Assembly: GCF_000633415.1 (NCBI RefSeq)
Contig: NZ_AYMV01000012.1
Span: 1-60,763 of the forward strand
Reading direction: 5' to 3'
DNA: 60,763 nt
Source: Leucobacter sp. PH1c
Lineage (GTDB): Bacteria > Actinomycetota > Actinomycetes > Actinomycetales > Microbacteriaceae
Part shown: piece after piece, positions 15,466 to 23,612 of the stretch
Position numbering within the stretch: position 1 is the first letter of the stretch
Layout: each line of letters starts with the position of its first letter
Program-made: the position numbers and the translations under genes
Notes under the pieces: generated by a model
Told to the model about the DNA's origin: nothing
The model's input: only the letters and a program-made list of their open reading frames with translations
Database searches by the model: none

Positions 15466-15768
15466 ATGACGCTTCGTCACATCGTCTCCTGGAAGCTGAG
15501 CGGCGAGACCCGCGCCGACCGCGACGCGCAGGCGGCCGAGATCGCCGCGGCGCTCACGCCCCTCACGGAGCTCGTGCCCACGGTCCGCGCGCTCGCGGTG
15601 CACCGCAACGAGCTCTTCGACGGGGACAACTACGATGTCACCCTCGTCGCCGACTTCGACGACGCCGACGGCCTTGCCGTCTACGCGACGCACCCCGATC
15701 ACGTTGCCGCCGCGGGCGTCGTGAAGCAGCACGCCGTCGCCCGGGTCGCCACCGACTTCACGGTCTGA
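15466..15768 (+). CDS. Dabb (stress-responsive A/B barrel) domain protein
   Basis: A 100-aa protein covering a whole Dabb domain: MTLRHIVSWKLSGET at the N-terminus, NYDVTLVADFDDADGLAVYA, then HPDHVAAAGVVKQHAVARVA. These dimeric ferredoxin-like barrels have diverse or unknown roles. It lies 56 bp after the glutaredoxin-like gene and may be cotranscribed. Its end overlaps the convergent AraC-type gene by 11 bp. The start codon context is AGCTCAC, so the ribosome binding site is weak (AGAAAG further up). Confidence 0.83.
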   Translation: MTLRHIVSWKLSGETRADRDAQAAEIAAALTPLTELVPTVRALAVHRNELFDGDNYDVTLVADFDDADGLAVYATHPDHVAAAGVVKQHAVARVATDFTV

Positions 15769-16636
15769 GGCGAGAGTCCTCCGGGCCGCGGAACTGCGCC
15801 CGGTAGGCGCTCGGGGTGAGCCCGAGCACGGCCTTGAACTCGGTCGAGAAGTGCGCGTGATCGGTGTATCCGAGCTCGTGCGCGAGCGCCGCGAGCCCCG
15901 GCGGCGACTGCGGGGCGCCCGCGGCCCCGTCGGCGCCCCGCAGCCGGGCCGCGGCCTCCTGCAGCCGCCTGCGCCGGATCATGCTGCCGATCGAGAGGCC
16001 GAAGTGCTTCGTGGCCACGCGCTGCAGAGTGCGCGTGGAGGCGTGCAGGGGCACCGCGAGCTGATCCACGCGCGTGATCCCGGGGTCGAAGAGCAGCTCG
16101 GCGAGCCGGTTCGCGAGCCGCCCCTCGGCGTCGGGCTCGGGCACGTGCTCGGTCAGCCACGCGGCGAGCGCCGCCGCGGCGCGGGTCCGGTGCGCGCCGC
16201 CCGGGGCAGCCGAGTCGTCGCGCGTGCTCATCGCCGCGGCGACCCGCGCGTGCAGCGCCTCCGCGGCGACGGGCACGCTCAGATCCTGCAGGGCCGCGGG
16301 CTCGGCGCACAGCGCGGGCACTGCGGCGGGGCGGAGCAGCGCGCCGACGGCCCAGCCGTGACCTCGCAGGTCTCGCTCGGAGCGCCGCGTGGGCGGCCCC
16401 ACGAGCGAGACGCCCTCGGGCTCGACGACGAGGTTGCACGCGGGGAAGGGCAGCACCTCCTGGCGGGAGACGGCGCCGGGCGCAAGCGACCACTCGGGGA
16501 TCCAAAACCATCGCACGAGCTGCGCGAGCCGCGCGGGCGGATCGAGGCGGTGGAACTCGGGCAGGCGGCTCGGGTAGAGCACGCCGCGGTCGGCGTCCGC
16601 GGACGCGGAGCCTCGGGTCGCTGCATCTCCCGCCAT
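15758..16636 (-). CDS. AraC-family transcriptional regulator
   Basis: A 292-aa protein. The C-terminal AraC DNA-binding domain (about 185-285) shows the first HTH STRTLQRVATKHFGLSIGSM and the second HTH ALAHELGYTDHAHFSTEFKA followed by GLTPSAYRAQF. The N-terminal ~150 residues (FHRLDPPARLAQLVRWFWIP) match the sensing domain found in many actinobacterial AraC proteins of the DUF6597 kind. It is divergent from the VOC protein gene (75 bp between starts), a natural target. GGAGGG lies close upstream of the ATG. The effector is unknown. Confidence 0.87.
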   Translation of the reverse strand: MAGDAATRGSASADADRGVLYPSRLPEFHRLDPPARLAQLVRWFWIPEWSLAPGAVSRQEVLPFPACNLVVEPEGVSLVGPPTRRSERDLRGHGWAVGALLRPAAVPALCAEPAALQDLSVPVAAEALHARVAAAMSTRDDSAAPGGAHRTRAAAALAAWLTEHVPEPDAEGRLANRLAELLFDPGITRVDQLAVPLHASTRTLQRVATKHFGLSIGSMIRRRRLQEAAARLRGADGAAGAPQSPPGLAALAHELGYTDHAHFSTEFKAVLGLTPSAYRAQFRGPEDSRLRP

Positions 16637-16711
16637 GCCGCCCTCCGCCCCGGTTCGCGTGTGGCGCGCATCTCCAAGCGCGCGCCGCGGCCTCGATCCT
16701 ACGCTGGGCCC

Positions 16712-17287
16712 ATGACTTCAGCGAAGACCCGCCCCGCGCACGGGGCGCACACCACGAATGGCCGACCGAACGGCGCCGCGAGCCTCACCCCGTTCCTCGT
16801 GATCCCGAACGCGCGCGAGGCGATCGCCTTTTACGCCGACGTCTTCGGGGCGCGGGTGATCGACGTGACCGAGATGGGCGGGCGCGTGGTCCACGCCGAG
16901 CTCGGCTTCCCGGTGGGCCGTCTCCAACTCGGCGAGCCCCTGCCCGAGTACCACCTCGTCGCGCCGCCCGAGGGGGACGACGACTGCGTTTCGATGGGTC
17001 TCTACGTGCCCGACGTCGACACCGTCGTCGCGCGCGCACTCGCTGCGGGCGCGCGCCTGCGCGAGCCGGTGAGCGACTTCGTCTCGGGCGATCGCTTCGC
17101 GAGCATCCGCGATCCGTTCGGCGTGCGATGGTCGGTGATGACCCGGATCGAGGACCTCTCGGAGGAGGAGAGCGCCGCGCGCGTGCGGGCCTGGAGCGTG
17201 GCCGCGGAGGCGGCCGGCGCGCCGGACGCGAATCCCGCGGGGGCGGCCGGCGCCGGGGCCGTCGGCGCCGAGGCCGCCGGCTCCTAG
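16712..17287 (+). CDS. VOC (glyoxalase/bleomycin resistance/dioxygenase) superfamily protein
   Basis: A 191-aa protein. Residues about 25-150 form the PhnB-like VOC fold (TPFLVIPNAREAIAFYADVF, then VPDVDTVVARALAAGA and DPFGVRWSVMTRIEDL). The C-terminal ~40 residues are a low-complexity Ala/Gly tail. A leaderless start is supported by TACGCT (16700-16705) plus 6 nt before the ATG. It lies divergent to an AraC regulator that may control it. Its last codons overlap the convergent monooxygenase gene by 4 bp. The substrate is unknown. Confidence 0.83.
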   Translation: MTSAKTRPAHGAHTTNGRPNGAASLTPFLVIPNAREAIAFYADVFGARVIDVTEMGGRVVHAELGFPVGRLQLGEPLPEYHLVAPPEGDDDCVSMGLYVPDVDTVVARALAAGARLREPVSDFVSGDRFASIRDPFGVRWSVMTRIEDLSEEESAARVRAWSVAAEAAGAPDANPAGAAGAGAVGAEAAGS

Positions 17288-18618
17288 GCCGCGGCGGCGC
17301 GCGCTCCGGCCTCCGCCCGAGCTCCCGCGTCCGCGGCGCCGGCCGCGTCTGCCGGGCGCGCGTTCCCCGCGTACGCGAGGTAGCTCCGCTGGATCGCGAT
17401 CTGCTCGGCGATGTACTTCGCGTCGTGCCACACGCCCCAGATGAAGCTGGAGCCGCGGCGAGACTGCCAGGGGAGGCCGAGGAAGTAGACGCCGGGCTCG
17501 GCGGAGACCCCGCGCTCCTGCCTGGGGCGCCCGGCTTCGTCGGTCGCGCCCGCGGGGAGCCACCGGAAGTCGACGCGGAAGCCCGTCGCCCAGACGATCG
17601 AGGTGATTCCCGACGCCGCGAGGTTCAGTGAGCGGATGGGGTGCACGACCGAGTCGGGCAGCGGTCCGAGGATCCGCGCCTCCGGCTCTTCCGGGAGGTC
17701 GATGCCGGTGCGCGCGATGTACGCGTCGGCCTGATCGAGCACCGAGAGGTAGTTCTCGTCGCCCCGGCGCACGTCGCGCTCGAGGTCCGGGCCGAAGGCG
17801 AGCTCCCCGTCGGCGTAGCTCTCGGCGCGGCCGAGCAGCGTGATCCCGTCGGCGGCGAGATCCCGGAAGTCGATCGTGCGGCCGCCGTGCGCGCCGCTCA
17901 CCGCGATGGTCGTGTGCTCGGCGCCCGCCGCGGGCGTCGACTTCTCCCACAGCCCGAGCGTGCCGAGCCACCACACGAAGCTGCGGCCGCGGTAGCGCTG
18001 CGGCGGGCGGTCGTGCGCGCCGACGGCGAGGAACACGTCGCGGCCTGAGGCCCGCAGCTCGTCGGCGATCTGCACGCCGGAGGAGCCGGCGCCCACGACG
18101 AGCACGGCCCCCGCGGGGAGACGCGCGGGGTTGCGGTAGGCGCTCGAGTGGAGCTGCACGACGCCGGCCGAGGCGGGCACCACGTCGGGGAGGGCGGGAA
18201 CCTGGAAGGCGCCCGTCGCCGCGATCACGTACGTCGCGTGGATCGGGCCCGCGCTCGTCTCGGCGAGGAAGCCCCCGCGCTCCGCGTCGCGGCGCACCCC
18301 GAGCACCTCGACGCCCGTGCGGATGGGGAGCGCGAACCGCTCGACGTACTGCTCGAAGTAGCGGGCGACCCGCTCCTTCGGGGCGAACGCGTCCGGATCG
18401 AGCTCCTCGAATTCGAGGCCGGGGAAGCGGTCGTGCCAGGCGGGGCCGTTGGCGACGAGCGAGTCCCAGCGCTCGCTGCGCCAGCGCTCCGCGATGCGGT
18501 TCCGCTCGAGCACGATGTGCGGGATTCCCGCGGCGCTCAGGTGCTCACTGGCGGCGATGCCCGCCTGCCCGGCACCGACGACGAGGACCTCGGTGGCCTC
18601 CACCTCCTGGCTCGACAT
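17284..18618 (-). CDS. FAD-dependent monooxygenase of the FMO/YUCCA type
   Basis: A 444-aa flavoprotein. FAD site VLVVGAGQAGIAASEHL (about residues 10-26), NADPH site VLVVGAGSSGVQIADELR (about 168-185), and the later motifs IVWATGFRVDF and PGVYFLGLPWQ. The linking FxGxxxHxxx(Y/F) motif of classic FMOs is seen only as GVVQLHSSAYRN, as in the flavin-containing monooxygenases of bacteria. The Ala/Gly-rich C-terminal 35 residues are probably disordered. The start at 18618 has GGAGAACGAAG upstream. It lies downstream of, and on the same strand as, the LysR gene; an inverted repeat (18742-18762) in front of it may be an operator. Substrate (amine, sulfide or ketone) unknown. Confidence 0.85.
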   Translation of the reverse strand: MSSQEVEATEVLVVGAGQAGIAASEHLSAAGIPHIVLERNRIAERWRSERWDSLVANGPAWHDRFPGLEFEELDPDAFAPKERVARYFEQYVERFALPIRTGVEVLGVRRDAERGGFLAETSAGPIHATYVIAATGAFQVPALPDVVPASAGVVQLHSSAYRNPARLPAGAVLVVGAGSSGVQIADELRASGRDVFLAVGAHDRPPQRYRGRSFVWWLGTLGLWEKSTPAAGAEHTTIAVSGAHGGRTIDFRDLAADGITLLGRAESYADGELAFGPDLERDVRRGDENYLSVLDQADAYIARTGIDLPEEPEARILGPLPDSVVHPIRSLNLAASGITSIVWATGFRVDFRWLPAGATDEAGRPRQERGVSAEPGVYFLGLPWQSRRGSSFIWGVWHDAKYIAEQIAIQRSYLAYAGNARPADAAGAADAGARAEAGARAAAA

Positions 18619-18741
18619 CTTCGTTCTCCACTCTGCTGGGTGCGATTTGGGATCCGGCCGGTCGCAGCGGTGCGCCGGGCTCGGATTCCCCCAGCAAACC
18701 CCAGGGCGGGAGACGAAAGCCAATAGTCATTCGCGGTCATT

Positions 18742-18762
18742 TGCATCGAGTGAAGTGATGCA
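18742..18762. promoter_or_regulatory. Inverted repeat upstream of the FMO gene
   Basis: TGCATC (18742-18747), 9 bp, GATGCA (18757-18762): a 21-bp palindrome in an AT-richer stretch about 125 bp upstream of the FMO start. It lies 50 bp past the LysR stop codon. A regulator site is possible but the protein is unknown. Confidence 0.4.
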
Positions 18763-18811
18763 GATGCAGTCATCGATCGCCCAAACGCATCGGGCGGGCG
18801 GGTGGCGCGGC

Positions 18812-19729
18812 TCAGCGCACCGTCTCGGCGAGCACCTCCCGCGCGGTCTCCTCGACGGCTCGTGCGCGGCTCGAGCGCTGCACCTGGTTGAGCGACGAGA
18901 CGGCGACGCTCAGCCCCGGGAGCGGATCCGAGATCTCGAGCACGACGGTGCGCGCGCCGGAGTAAGTCTCGCTCGTGCGGGGGCGCTGGTTCAGGATCGA
19001 GTAGCCGAGCCCGGTCGCCACCATCGAGCGCACCGTCTCGTAGCTCGCCGTGCGGTACTTCAGCACGGGGGTGATCCCGGCCTGGCGCAGCAGCCCGAGG
19101 AAGTAGTCCCGGCTGCTCGGCAGATCGAGGAGGACGAAGGGATCGGTCGCGAGCTCGGCGAGCGCAATCCGCTTCCGGCCCGCGAGCGGGTGCGCCGTGT
19201 GGACGAGCACGTGGGGCGGGAACTCCCCGATGACGGTGCGATCGATGCCCTCGAGATCCGAGAACTGGTAGGCGATCGCAAGCTCGGCGCGGCCGCCCCG
19301 AAGCGCCGCGAGCATCTCGTCGTCGTCGCCCTCGATGACCTGCACGTCGAGCCCCGGGTGCCGCTCCTGCAAGCGCCCGAGCAGATGGGGGAGGAGGAAT
19401 GGCGCGAAGGTGTTGAAGCAGGCGATCGTGATGCTGCCGCGCACCTCGTGCTGATCCGCGCGGATCGAGTCGATCGTGTCGGTGAGGAGGCCGAAGAGCT
19501 GGTGCGAGTCGCGCAGCAGGGTCTCGCCCGCGGGGGTGAGGATGAGGCCCTTCGAGTGCTGCCGGATGAAGAGCGCCGTGCCGAGCGAGCGCTCGAGGTG
19601 CGAGATCGCGGTCGACACGGCCGATTGGGCGACGTGCAGCTCCTGGCTCGCGGCCGTCATGTTGAGCGTCTTCGCGCACTCGACGAAGTAGCTCAGCTGG
19701 GTGAGTGTGATGGAGAAGCGCTGCGTCAT
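18812..19729 (-). CDS. LysR-family transcriptional regulator
   Basis: A 305-aa protein with an N-terminal LysR HTH (LTQLSYFVECAKTLNMTAAS, QSAVSTAISHLERSLGTALF) and a periplasmic-binding-protein-like effector domain (about 90-300, starting RGSITIACFNTFAPFLLP). It is divergent from the catabolic operon at 19862; the 132-bp gap holds the 15-bp box at 19780-19794, which occurs again before the aminotransferase gene. It is therefore the likely regulator of both units. A TAAAAT hexamer (19788-19783, minus) inside the box could be its own -10 element. The inducer is unknown. Confidence 0.9.
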   Translation of the reverse strand: MTQRFSITLTQLSYFVECAKTLNMTAASQELHVAQSAVSTAISHLERSLGTALFIRQHSKGLILTPAGETLLRDSHQLFGLLTDTIDSIRADQHEVRGSITIACFNTFAPFLLPHLLGRLQERHPGLDVQVIEGDDDEMLAALRGGRAELAIAYQFSDLEGIDRTVIGEFPPHVLVHTAHPLAGRKRIALAELATDPFVLLDLPSSRDYFLGLLRQAGITPVLKYRTASYETVRSMVATGLGYSILNQRPRTSETYSGARTVVLEISDPLPGLSVAVSSLNQVQRSSRARAVEETAREVLAETVR

Positions 19730-19779
19730 CGGGGCCCCTTCGAGTCGATCTGCTTGGGCGATCGAGGCTCTATCTTTTG

Positions 19780-19794
19780 GCTATTTTACAGATG
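19780..19794 (+). promoter_or_regulatory. Shared 15-bp promoter/operator box, copy 1
   Basis: GCTATTTTACAGATG, differing at one base from the box at 25190-25204. It lies 68 bp before the Rid gene start. TATTTT can be a -10 for the plus strand and TAAAAT for the divergent LysR gene. Such an AT-rich 15-mer is unlikely to recur by chance in this GC-rich window. Confidence 0.65.
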
Positions 19795-19861
19795 GAGTGT
19801 GGGGTCTCAACAATAGTGCTGCGGCGTGAATGGCGCGCGCACGGCTCGACGAGGAGGCACT

Positions 19862-20290
19862 GTGACCGAGACGCACCTGCGACTGCGGAAGTTCAACACC
19901 AGGGAGACGTACCCGGAGCAGAACCTCGACAACGACCTCTGCCAGGCCGTCGTCGCGAACGGCGTCGTCTACCTGCGCGGCCAGATCGGACAGGACCTCG
20001 AGACCCGCGAGTCGGTCGGGATCGGCGACGTCGTCGCCCAGACCGAGCGCGCCATGCAGAACATCGAGCTGCTGCTCGGCGAGGCCGGCAGCAGCCTCGC
20101 CGACATCGTGAAGGTGACCGTCTACATCATCGATCCCCGCTACCGCGAGGACGTGTACCGCACCATGGGGAAGTACCTGACGGGCGTGTACCCGGTCTCG
20201 ACCGGCATCGTCGTGCAGGCCCTCGCGCGGCCCGAGTGGCTCGTGGAGATCGATGCCACCGCCGTGATCAGCGGATCGAGCGACGCATGA
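19862..20290 (+). CDS. Rid/YjgF-family protein lacking the RidA catalytic arginine
   Basis: A 142-aa protein of the YjgF/YER057c/UK114 fold (VVANGVVYLRGQIGQDLE, DIVKVTVYIIDPRYREDV, VEIDATAVI). RidA enzymes deaminate reactive enamine/imine intermediates using an arginine in PARSxV near the C-terminus. Here the matching stretch reads YPVSTGIVV, so that arginine is missing. The protein thus falls with the non-RidA Rid groups and imine deaminase activity is doubtful. The GTG at 19862 has GAGGAGG upstream. It is the first gene of a five-gene unit and overlaps the next by 4 bp. Confidence 0.85.
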   Translation: MTETHLRLRKFNTRETYPEQNLDNDLCQAVVANGVVYLRGQIGQDLETRESVGIGDVVAQTERAMQNIELLLGEAGSSLADIVKVTVYIIDPRYREDVYRTMGKYLTGVYPVSTGIVVQALARPEWLVEIDATAVISGSSDA

Positions 20291-20967
20291 CCTTCTCGCT
20301 CATCCTCAGAGATCCGGAGACGGGTGAGTTCGGCTCCGCGATCTCGTCGTCGTCGCCCGCGGTCGCCGCGCGCTGCGTGAACCTCGCGGACGGCCTGGGC
20401 GGCGCCCACTCGCAGAACGTCACCGATCCCCGGCTCGGGCCGGCGCTCCTCGAGCGGCTCCGCGATGGCGACTCCGCGCAGCAGGCGATCGACGCCGTCG
20501 TGGCGGCGGCGGATCCCGCGACCATCGACTTCCGCCAGCTCCTCGTGCTCGACGCATCGGGCACCCCGGCCGTCTTCTCGGGCACCCGGGCGCTCGGCAT
20601 CTTCGGTTCGGCCGGCCGCGAGAACGCGGTCGCCGGCGGCAACATGCTCGCGAGCCTCGACGTGCTCGACGCGCTCGTCGAGACGGCGCTCACCGCGCCC
20701 GGCCGGATCGAGGAGCGCCTGCTCGCCGCACTGCGCGCCGCGGTCGCCGCGGGCGGCGAGGCCGGGCCCGTCCACTCCGCGGGCATCGCGGTCGTGGGGA
20801 ACGCCGGTTGGCGCGTCACCGACCTCCGCGTCGACTGGGCCGAGGACGACCCGATTGGGCAGCTCGGCCGCGCGCTCGACGAGTGGCTGCCGCAGCGCGA
20901 CGACTACGTGCGCCGGGGGCTCGACCCCACGGCGGCGCCCTCCTACGGCGTTCCCGGAGACGAGTAG
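20287..20967 (+). CDS. DUF1028 protein, Ntn-hydrolase-like
   Basis: A 226-aa protein matching the DUF1028 family: MTFSLILRDPETGEFGSAIS, then a run SSSSPAVAARC, NLADGLGGAHSQNVTDPRLG and GGNMLASLDVLDALVETA. The family is thought to share the Ntn-hydrolase fold but its reaction is not settled. The ATG overlaps the Rid stop (ATGA). Its place between a Rid protein and an M20 hydrolase suggests a role in hydrolysing an amide or related bond in the same catabolic pathway (inference). Confidence 0.82.
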   Translation: MTFSLILRDPETGEFGSAISSSSPAVAARCVNLADGLGGAHSQNVTDPRLGPALLERLRDGDSAQQAIDAVVAAADPATIDFRQLLVLDASGTPAVFSGTRALGIFGSAGRENAVAGGNMLASLDVLDALVETALTAPGRIEERLLAALRAAVAAGGEAGPVHSAGIAVVGNAGWRVTDLRVDWAEDDPIGQLGRALDEWLPQRDDYVRRGLDPTAAPSYGVPGDE

Positions 20968-20970
20968 GCG

Positions 20971-22119
20971 ATGCGCGAGGAGACCCCCGAGCTGAAGCGG
21001 CGGATCGCCGCGCGCCGCGCCGCACTCGACGCCGAACTGGTCGCACTGTCGAACGGGCTGCACGCCGATCCCGAGCTGGGCTGGCAGGAGCACCGCTCCT
21101 CCGCGGCCGTCGCGGGCCTCCTCGCGGCGCACGGCTTCGCGATCGAGCAGCCCTACCTCGGGCTCGACACCGCGTTCCGGGCGACCATCGGATCCGGGCC
21201 GTTCACCGTGGGGTTCCTCGCCGAGTACGACGCGCTGCCCGGCCTCGGCCACGCCTGCGGCCACAACCTCATCTCGGCCATGTCGGCGGGCGGGGCGCTC
21301 GCGCTCGCCGCCGTCGCGGAGGACGCGGGGCTCACCGTCGAGGTGATCGGCACCCCCGCCGAGGAGGGCGGGGGCGGCAAGATCGTGCTGCTCGAACGGG
21401 GCGCGTTCCGCGAGCTCGACTTCGCGCTCATGGCGCACCCCGCGCCCGTCGACGTCGCCGAGGCGCGGCCCTTCGCCGTTGCGCACTGGCACGTCCGCTA
21501 CGACGGCCGCGCCGCGCACGCTGCCGCCTACCCGGAACGGGGCATCAACGCGAACGACGCGTTCATCGTCGCGCAGACCGCCATCGCCCTGCTGCGGCAG
21601 CAGCTGCCCGCTGGCGTGCGGGTGCACGGCGTGCAGACCCGCGGGGGAGAGGCACCGAACGCGATCCCCGAGCGCACCGAGGGACGCTGGTACGTGCGCG
21701 CCGAGACGACGGAGCAACTGCTCGCGACCGAGGCCCGGGTGCTGCGCTGCTTCGAGGCGGGGGCGCTCGCGACCGGGACCGAGCTGACCATCACCCCCGA
21801 GAGCGAGCGCTACGCCGAGATGCGCACCGACGTCGAAGCCCAGGAGCTCTACCGGGCGAACGCGCTCCGGCTCGGCCGTGATTTCGACGTCGACCCCGAC
21901 GCGGCGACCATGAACCGCGCCTCGACCGACATGGGCAATGTGTCGCAGATCGTGCACGCGATCCACCCGTACATCGGTGTCGGCGGCACGGCCAGCAACC
22001 ACCAGCCCGCGTTCGCTGAGGCCTGCGTGGGCCCGCTCGCCGAGCAGGCGCTGCGGGACGGCGCCACCGCGCTCGCCTGGACCGCCCTCGACGTCGCGCT
22101 CGCGCGCGGGCGGGGCTGA
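20971..22119 (+). CDS. M20-family amidohydrolase/peptidase (AbgB/PM20D2-like)
   Basis: A 382-aa metallohydrolase. Metal-site motifs: HADPELGWQEHRSS, LAEYDALPGLGHACGHN (His and Asp ligands), VIGTPAEEGGGGK (Glu pair) and MAHPAP. A dimerisation domain sits at about 175-285 (NANDAFIVAQTAIALLRQQL). The later TNMGNVS-like motif reads STDMGNVSQIVHAIHPYIG, close to the AbgB/PM20D2 branch that splits N-acyl or beta-alanyl amino acids. It starts 3 bp after the DUF1028 gene. It probably releases the amine or amino acid used by the downstream dehydrogenase and aminotransferase (inference). Confidence 0.88.
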   Translation: MREETPELKRRIAARRAALDAELVALSNGLHADPELGWQEHRSSAAVAGLLAAHGFAIEQPYLGLDTAFRATIGSGPFTVGFLAEYDALPGLGHACGHNLISAMSAGGALALAAVAEDAGLTVEVIGTPAEEGGGGKIVLLERGAFRELDFALMAHPAPVDVAEARPFAVAHWHVRYDGRAAHAAAYPERGINANDAFIVAQTAIALLRQQLPAGVRVHGVQTRGGEAPNAIPERTEGRWYVRAETTEQLLATEARVLRCFEAGALATGTELTITPESERYAEMRTDVEAQELYRANALRLGRDFDVDPDAATMNRASTDMGNVSQIVHAIHPYIGVGGTASNHQPAFAEACVGPLAEQALRDGATALAWTALDVALARGRG

Positions 22120-22125
22120 GTTCCC

Positions 22126-22170
22126 GCACCGACCCCGCCCCCACCGACCCCGCCCGCACCGACCCCGCCC
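22126..22170. repeat. Three 15-bp tandem units
   Basis: GCACCGACCCCGCCC repeated at 22126, 22141 (with C for G at base 1) and 22156; a partial unit GCACCGACTCC follows at 22190. It fills the gap between the M20 and transporter genes. Confidence 0.75.
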
Positions 22171-22217
22171 TCCGTCTTCCGCACGATCCGCACCGACTCC
22201 GCAGAAAGGACCCGTCA

Positions 22218-23612
22218 ATGCCGACCTCCTCCTCCGCACCCGTCCGTGAAGCCGCCGAGCTCGTCGACCGCAAGAGCCTGCGCACGAGCGTCGCGGCCGG
22301 CGCCATCGGCGTGCTCGTGCACTGGTTCGACTGGGCCGTCTACGCCTACCTCGCGGGCACGCTCGCCACGGTCTTCTTCCCCGCGGAGAACGCTACCGCC
22401 GGGCTGCTCGCCGCGTTCGCGGTGTTCGCGGTCTCGTTCCTCGTGCGCCCCCTCGGCGCGGTCATCTTCGGCCGCCTGGGCGACCGGCTCGGCCGCAAGC
22501 AGACGCTGTCGGTGGTGATCCTCACGATGGCCATCGCCACCCTCGTGCTCGGGCTCCTGCCCGGGTACGCGAGCATCGGCATCGCTGCGCCGATCCTGCT
22601 CATCGCGACGCGCATCGTGCAGGGGCTCGCCGCGGGCGGCGAGTTCGGCAGCGCCGCCGCGTTCCTTGGGGAGTTCTCGCCCGCGAAGCGGCGGGGCTTC
22701 GGGGTCAGCTGGCTCGAGTTCGGCAGTCTGCTCGGCTTCCTGCTCGCCTCGCTCGCCGTGTTCCTCCTCCACCAAGCCTTCGACGCCCAGCAGATCGTCG
22801 ACTGGGCCTGGCGCATCCCCTTCCTCATCACCGTGCCGCTCGGCTTCATCGGCCTCTTCATCCGACGCCGGATCGAGGACACCCCCGAGTTCCAGCAGCT
22901 GCAGGAGCTCGAGACCGTGTCGCACGCGCCCGTCACGGAGGTGTTCCAGCGCAATCGGCGCGAGTTCCTCCAGACCTGCGGGATCGAGATCTTCATGAAC
23001 GTCACGTTCTACGTCGTGCTCGTCTACCTCCTGACCTACCAGGAGGCCGTCCTCGGCATCGACGCCGGGCGCGCGGCCCTGCTGTCGACGCTCGCCTCGG
23101 CGCTCGGGCTCATCGTCGTCCCGTTCGCGGGGATCCTGTCCGACCGCGTCGGCAGGAAGCCCGTGCTGCTCGGCGCGGCGATCGCCCTCACCGTGCTCGC
23201 GGTTCCGCTGTTCGCGCTGATGAGCATCCCGGCGCCCTGGGCGACGTTCGCCTCGACGCTCGGCCTCGCGCTGATCCTCGCGATCGTGCTCGGCACCCAC
23301 GCGGTCACCGTCGTCGAGCTTTTCCCGACCCGCACGCGCCAGACCGGGTTGTCGATCGCCTACGCGGTGACGGCCGCGCTCTTCGCGGGCACCGCCCCGT
23401 ACGCGCTCACCTGGCTCATCGGCACGACCGGCAACCCGCTCGTTCCCGGCTTCTTTCTCGTCGGCGTCGGCCTCGTCGGCCTCGTCACCGTGCTGACGCT
23501 TCCCGAGACCCGCGGCATCCCGCTGCTGAAAGCGCAGGACCTCGAGACCGCGACGGTCACGATCCCCAGCGCCCGTCTGCCCCGCACCACCCCCGAAGGA
23601 GACCCGTCATGA
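22218..23612 (+). CDS. MFS transporter, metabolite:H+ symporter (MHS) family
   Basis: A 464-aa membrane protein with 12 predicted helices. MHS marks include DWAVYAYLAGTLATVFFP in TM1, the loop RPLGAVIFGRLGDRLGRKQTL between TM2 and TM3 (given as the typical RPLGxxxFGxxGDRxGRK) and the mid-loop RRRIEDTPEFQQL. AGKAEAR-like GAAPYALTWL appears late. The family imports small organic acids, betaines and similar compounds. The ATG has AGAAAGGA upstream. It overlaps the aldehyde dehydrogenase gene by 4 bp. It is probably the importer for the substrate of this operon; the substrate is not visible from sequence. Confidence 0.9.
   Translation: MPTSSSAPVREAAELVDRKSLRTSVAAGAIGVLVHWFDWAVYAYLAGTLATVFFPAENATAGLLAAFAVFAVSFLVRPLGAVIFGRLGDRLGRKQTLSVVILTMAIATLVLGLLPGYASIGIAAPILLIATRIVQGLAAGGEFGSAAAFLGEFSPAKRRGFGVSWLEFGSLLGFLLASLAVFLLHQAFDAQQIVDWAWRIPFLITVPLGFIGLFIRRRIEDTPEFQQLQELETVSHAPVTEVFQRNRREFLQTCGIEIFMNVTFYVVLVYLLTYQEAVLGIDAGRAALLSTLASALGLIVVPFAGILSDRVGRKPVLLGAAIALTVLAVPLFALMSIPAPWATFASTLGLALILAIVLGTHAVTVVELFPTRTRQTGLSIAYAVTAALFAGTAPYALTWLIGTTGNPLVPGFFLVGVGLVGLVTVLTLPETRGIPLLKAQDLETATVTIPSARLPRTTPEGDPS

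Noticed and set aside
20140-22239. A 699-codon minus-strand frame across the M20 gene
   Set aside because: The plus-strand frames here have clear DUF1028 and M20 motifs and coupled starts; the minus frame is composition-driven.
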